Positions 61,539-64,000 of a stretch of DNA of 64,000 bases are shown piece after piece. A model generated the notes under the pieces. That model was given only the letters and a program-made list of their open reading frames with translations, made no database searches and was not told the origin of the DNA. The DNA is from Flavobacterium sp. Root901 (GTDB lineage: Bacteria > Bacteroidota > Bacteroidia > Flavobacteriales > Flavobacteriaceae): NCBI RefSeq assembly GCF_001429765.1, contig NZ_LMJB01000005.1, forward strand, positions 188,549 to 252,548, read 5' to 3'. Position numbers and translations under genes: made by a program. Numbering within the stretch: the stretch's first letter is position 1; every line of letters starts with the position of its first letter.

Positions 61539-62498
61539 ATGAAATATCAGCAACAGCTTTTAAAAGCAATAAGAAGTAAAATTCCAAATTCGGTTTCTCT
61601 GATTGATGAAATCGCCGCGGTCTTGGAAATAAGCTACGATGCTTCTCACCGAAGAATATCTGAAAAAAGTAAATTTTCAATAGACGAAACTATCAAACTG
61701 GCCAATCATTTTAATATTTCACTGGATAATTTATTTTCCGGAAAAGAAAAAGTTATTGTCGAAAAAACAATAGAGATTGAAACATTAAAAGATATGCTTC
61801 AATACTTTAAGGCATCTGCACAGCAAGTTGAAATCCTGACAAAAAATCCACAAACAAAACTTTATTATTCGGCTAAAGATATTCCGCTGTTTTATTTTAT
61901 GGATGGAACTATTTTATCAAAATTTAAAGCGTTTGTCTGGCTGAATCTTTTAAATACCAACCAGAAAAAAGTAACATTTGAAAATTTTGTAATCGAAGAA
62001 TCCTTTTCAGAATATATGCAGACATTAAAAAAAGCGTATGAAACTACTACCGTAAACGAAATTTGGAACGACACAACCATAAACAGCAGTCTGCAGCAGA
62101 TTCTCTATTTTTATGAAGCCGGGCTGCTAAACATAAAAAACGCAAATGCGCTCTGCAAAGATTTAAAAAGGATTATAAATTTAATACAGGAAAAATGTAA
62201 CAACGATTCTAATTATGCACTTTATTACAATGAACTTATACTGCTAAACAATAATATGCTGATAGAAACTGACGAAAAACTGACAATGTTTGTGCCGTAC
62301 ACACTCCTCGGTTATTTTATAACAGACAATGACGAAAGCTGCAAAAATGTTCATCAGTTTTTTAAACAGCAAATTACCAACTCAATTCCTTTAGGTCAGT
62401 CTGGTATTAGAGAACAAAACCTTTTCTTTAACAGGGCGATTCGAAAAATAGATTATTATCTGGAAAAAATTAATTCTCAGGTTGATTTATTATTTTAA
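61539..62498 (+). CDS. HTH transcriptional regulator, divergent from the desaturase gene
   Basis: 319 residues. The N-terminal 60 hold a helix-turn-helix of XRE type (SLIDEIAAVLEISYDASHRRISEKSKFSIDETIKLANHFNIS; the recognition helix carries SYDASHRR). The remaining 250 are helical and hydrophilic, without a known ligand domain, which fits a Bacteroidetes family of long XRE-like regulators of unknown ligand. Its target is probably the desaturase and itself, because two ATTATCGCA sites lie between. Ordinary XRE repressors are shorter, so the C-terminal sensor part is of interest. Confidence 0.82.
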   Translation: MKYQQQLLKAIRSKIPNSVSLIDEIAAVLEISYDASHRRISEKSKFSIDETIKLANHFNISLDNLFSGKEKVIVEKTIEIETLKDMLQYFKASAQQVEILTKNPQTKLYYSAKDIPLFYFMDGTILSKFKAFVWLNLLNTNQKKVTFENFVIEESFSEYMQTLKKAYETTTVNEIWNDTTINSSLQQILYFYEAGLLNIKNANALCKDLKRIINLIQEKCNNDSNYALYYNELILLNNNMLIETDEKLTMFVPYTLLGYFITDNDESCKNVHQFFKQQITNSIPLGQSGIREQNLFFNRAIRKIDYYLEKINSQVDLLF

Positions 62499-62628
62499 TT
62501 AAAGCTGTTTTGTCATTCAAATCAAATCATTTACAGAACTGATTTTTTATTTTTTTGAGACTAATTTTAATATTTATACCTATCAATGGTTTAAAACAAA
62601 AAAATTAACCAAAAAAACACGACAATCC

Positions 62629-62660
62629 TTGTAATATCTTAAAGAAAAAAAATACCTTTA
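62629..62660 (+). promoter_or_regulatory. predicted promoter of the 130-aa ORF
   Basis: TTG (62629-62631), 21 bases, TACCTTTA (62653-62660), one mismatch from consensus, 40 bases before the ATG at 62701. Confidence 0.45.
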
Positions 62661-62700
62661 ACCCACCAAAAATAAAATTATTAACCCTAAAAACCCTATT

Positions 62701-63093
62701 ATGGACTTTAATGTCATTCAAATCACTAGAATTAACACGGTAGATTTTTCTTTTACAGATAAAGTAAATATTACTTTTCCGGTTCCTCCTTTAGCTTCAG
62801 CAAAGATTTACGAAAATAATGGAGTAAAAACATTAAAAATCTGTGCTACTGTATATATTAACTCCAAAGATTCTCAAAATCCTGTAGTTGGAACGGTAAC
62901 AGAACATCTGAATACTGTCGAAATTTATTTTGATTATGACTGGGATGAAGAAACACCTGACACTTATGATGTATGGTATATTGAAATAGATTATAGTTCT
63001 GAGACTGTTGAAAACATTACTACAGTTATGTCTTATTTAAGAAATATAGATCCGGAAACATCCAGAGGTACAGAGACTTCTGTAGGTCGATAA
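62701..63093 (+). CDS. small protein of unknown function
   Basis: 130 residues, acidic (many Asp, Glu), with no signal peptide or membrane helix and no family I recognise. It starts MDFNVIQITRINTVDFSFTDKVNITFPV, and the middle is beta-rich (VEIYFDYDWDEETPDTYDVWYIEIDY). A promoter-like element precedes it and an inverted repeat follows. It may be a small beta-sandwich protein, but this is not established. Confidence 0.6.
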   Translation: MDFNVIQITRINTVDFSFTDKVNITFPVPPLASAKIYENNGVKTLKICATVYINSKDSQNPVVGTVTEHLNTVEIYFDYDWDEETPDTYDVWYIEIDYSSETVENITTVMSYLRNIDPETSRGTETSVGR

Positions 63094-63117
63094 CACTTAA
63101 AAACAGATACATTACTA

Positions 63118-63159
63118 ACATCGTTTATTGAGATAAATAAAAAATCCATTAAACGATGT
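63118..63159 (+). terminator. inverted repeat after the 130-aa ORF
   Basis: ACATCGTTTA (63118-63127) pairs perfectly with TAAACGATGT (63150-63159). The loop is AT-rich, and TTCCTC follows instead of a T run, so termination is uncertain. Confidence 0.5.
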
Positions 63160-63205
63160 TTCCTCATTATATCATCTTTTCTTTAAATCTAAATAAAAAC
63201 GGGCA

Positions 63206-64000
63206 ATGCTTATAATTAGATTTTTTTTTAATTTATTGGTTATTTGCTCTCCTTTCCTGTTGTTTTCGCAATCGTCTAACAAACAATTAAATGAAGCGCT
63301 AAAGAAAAAGGAGACTGAATTTAAAAATGAATTAAACTTTAGCAAAGCATCTAATTTTTTTATAAAAAAAAATTGGGACTCGACTTTAGTCAGTTCTATG
63401 AAACATTTAAATAGCAGTAAGAACAAAGAACTTGCAGACTATTGTCACTTTTTTAGGGGTTATAGTTTTATTGAAAAAAAATTATTTAAAGAAGCAAAAT
63501 CTGAATTAAACTTAATATCTAAAAATTTTACGTTCTACCCTTTGGTTAATAAAAACCTGGGAGATGCTTCGATAGAATTAAAAGAATTTGAAAAAGCAAT
63601 TACGTATTTAAAAAAAATAGAAAAACTCACTTTTTTAAACGAGCAAGGATTAAAAATAAGTCTTATTTATCAAAACTTGGGGATTTGCCATTTACATCTG
63701 AATAATTTTGCTGCCGCTGAAGAATATCTTTTTAAAAGTTTAAAAATTCTGGAAACAGAAAATGACATTGTAAATTTATTTTGCATTTATAATGATATAG
63801 CAAATCTATATTATATTCAATACAAAGATCAGCAGGCAATTCCTTATTTTGAAAAAGCTTATGATTTATCAAAAAATACACTCGATTTTGACATAAAAAG
63901 AAAAGCTTCTTTAAATATGTCTGTTGTAGAAGAAAATAAAGGCGATTTTAAGAAAGCGCTGGTTTACAGAAAAGAATCTGCCCAGTGGAAAGATTCTTTA
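63206..64000 (+). CDS. TPR-repeat secreted or membrane protein (3' end cut by the window)
   Basis: 265 residues are visible from ATG 63206. A signal peptide-like start (MLIIRFFFNLLVICSPFLLFSQ) is followed by tetratricopeptide-like helices from about residue 80, such as KNLGDASIELKEFEKAITYLKKIEKL, YQNLGICHLHLNNFAAAEEYLFKSLKI and YNDIANLYYIQYKDQQAIPYFEKAYDL. In flavobacteria this layout usually precedes a membrane helix and a histidine kinase or LuxR-type domain, but that part lies beyond the edge. The frame stays open to the last base. Confidence 0.78.
   Translation, partial: MLIIRFFFNLLVICSPFLLFSQSSNKQLNEALKKKETEFKNELNFSKASNFFIKKNWDSTLVSSMKHLNSSKNKELADYCHFFRGYSFIEKKLFKEAKSELNLISKNFTFYPLVNKNLGDASIELKEFEKAITYLKKIEKLTFLNEQGLKISLIYQNLGICHLHLNNFAAAEEYLFKSLKILETENDIVNLFCIYNDIANLYYIQYKDQQAIPYFEKAYDLSKNTLDFDIKRKASLNMSVVEENKGDFKKALVYRKESAQWKDSL

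Noticed and set aside
1..64000. CRISPR array, tRNA or rRNA genes, prophage, insertion sequences
   Set aside because: No regularly spaced repeats, cloverleaf-like segments, rRNA-like stretches or transposase/phage proteins were seen on either strand by eye.

Overview
This is an AT-rich, gene-dense chromosomal segment of a flavobacterium, most likely the genus Flavobacterium and close to F. johnsoniae. The evidence is: promoters of the Bacteroidetes type (TTTG, about 20 bases, then TAnnTTTG) with no Shine-Dalgarno sequences; PorT and TamL of the outer-membrane and type IX secretion machinery; exosortase XrtF with its partner; GLPGLI, DUF5686 and DUF4153 proteins; TonB-dependent receptors. As I recall the F. 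johnsoniae locus tags, xrtF (Fjoh_1448), tamL (Fjoh_1464) and porT (Fjoh_1466) keep the spacing seen here. No tRNA, rRNA, CRISPR, insertion sequence or phage gene was seen.

Region 1 (1-11,600) is a methionine/SAM regulon and the most interesting part. The minus strand carries metX (cut by the window edge, behind a SAM-I riboswitch), hom (homoserine dehydrogenase), metY (O-acetylhomoserine sulfhydrylase) and a large TonB-dependent receptor. metK, on the plus strand, lies behind a probable SAM-II riboswitch. Together the enzymes run from aspartate semialdehyde to homoserine, O-acetylhomoserine and homocysteine, and then from methionine to SAM; the methionine synthase is not in the window. Three unannotated short leader peptides, two clearly rich in Met and Cys codons, each precede an intrinsic terminator. 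In each, a segment at the end of the leader ORF can pair with the 5' arm of the terminator. They look like ribosome-stalling attenuators in front of metY, of the TonB receptor, and of a small-protein gene upstream of metX. Two of them are followed by small paralogous ORFs ending in a shared SLLFxMY...LF(I/V) motif. A DUF4153 membrane protein follows metK, and after it comes a decayed second copy of the metK 3' end.

Region 2 (11,700-28,800) holds envelope and housekeeping genes: a secreted protein of unknown function, a GLPGLI protein with an outer-membrane beta-barrel protein, a deoxynucleoside kinase, three small membrane proteins (two clearly paralogous), a membrane pyrophosphatase with a Cys-rich tail beside a soluble pyrophosphatase, an AlkA-like glycosylase, a DUF5686 protein and pdhB.

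Region 3 (29,200-45,600) holds etfBA, a bifunctional-nuclease protein, thyA and folA (folate/dTMP), menG, porT, an RNA methyltransferase, tamL, fbaA, accD (its zinc-ribbon cysteines missing), a cupin-like protein, an ABC permease and purH.

Region 4 (45,600-64,000) begins with the rod-shape cluster mreBCD-mrdA-rodA. It continues with a DedA protein, a probable metal/copper uptake group (HMA protein, TonB receptor, Cys-rich HYC_CC_PP protein), exosortase XrtF and its partner, a GAF protein, rpsO, pnp, a fatty acid desaturase divergent from an HTH regulator with repeated operator-like sites, and a TPR protein cut by the right edge.
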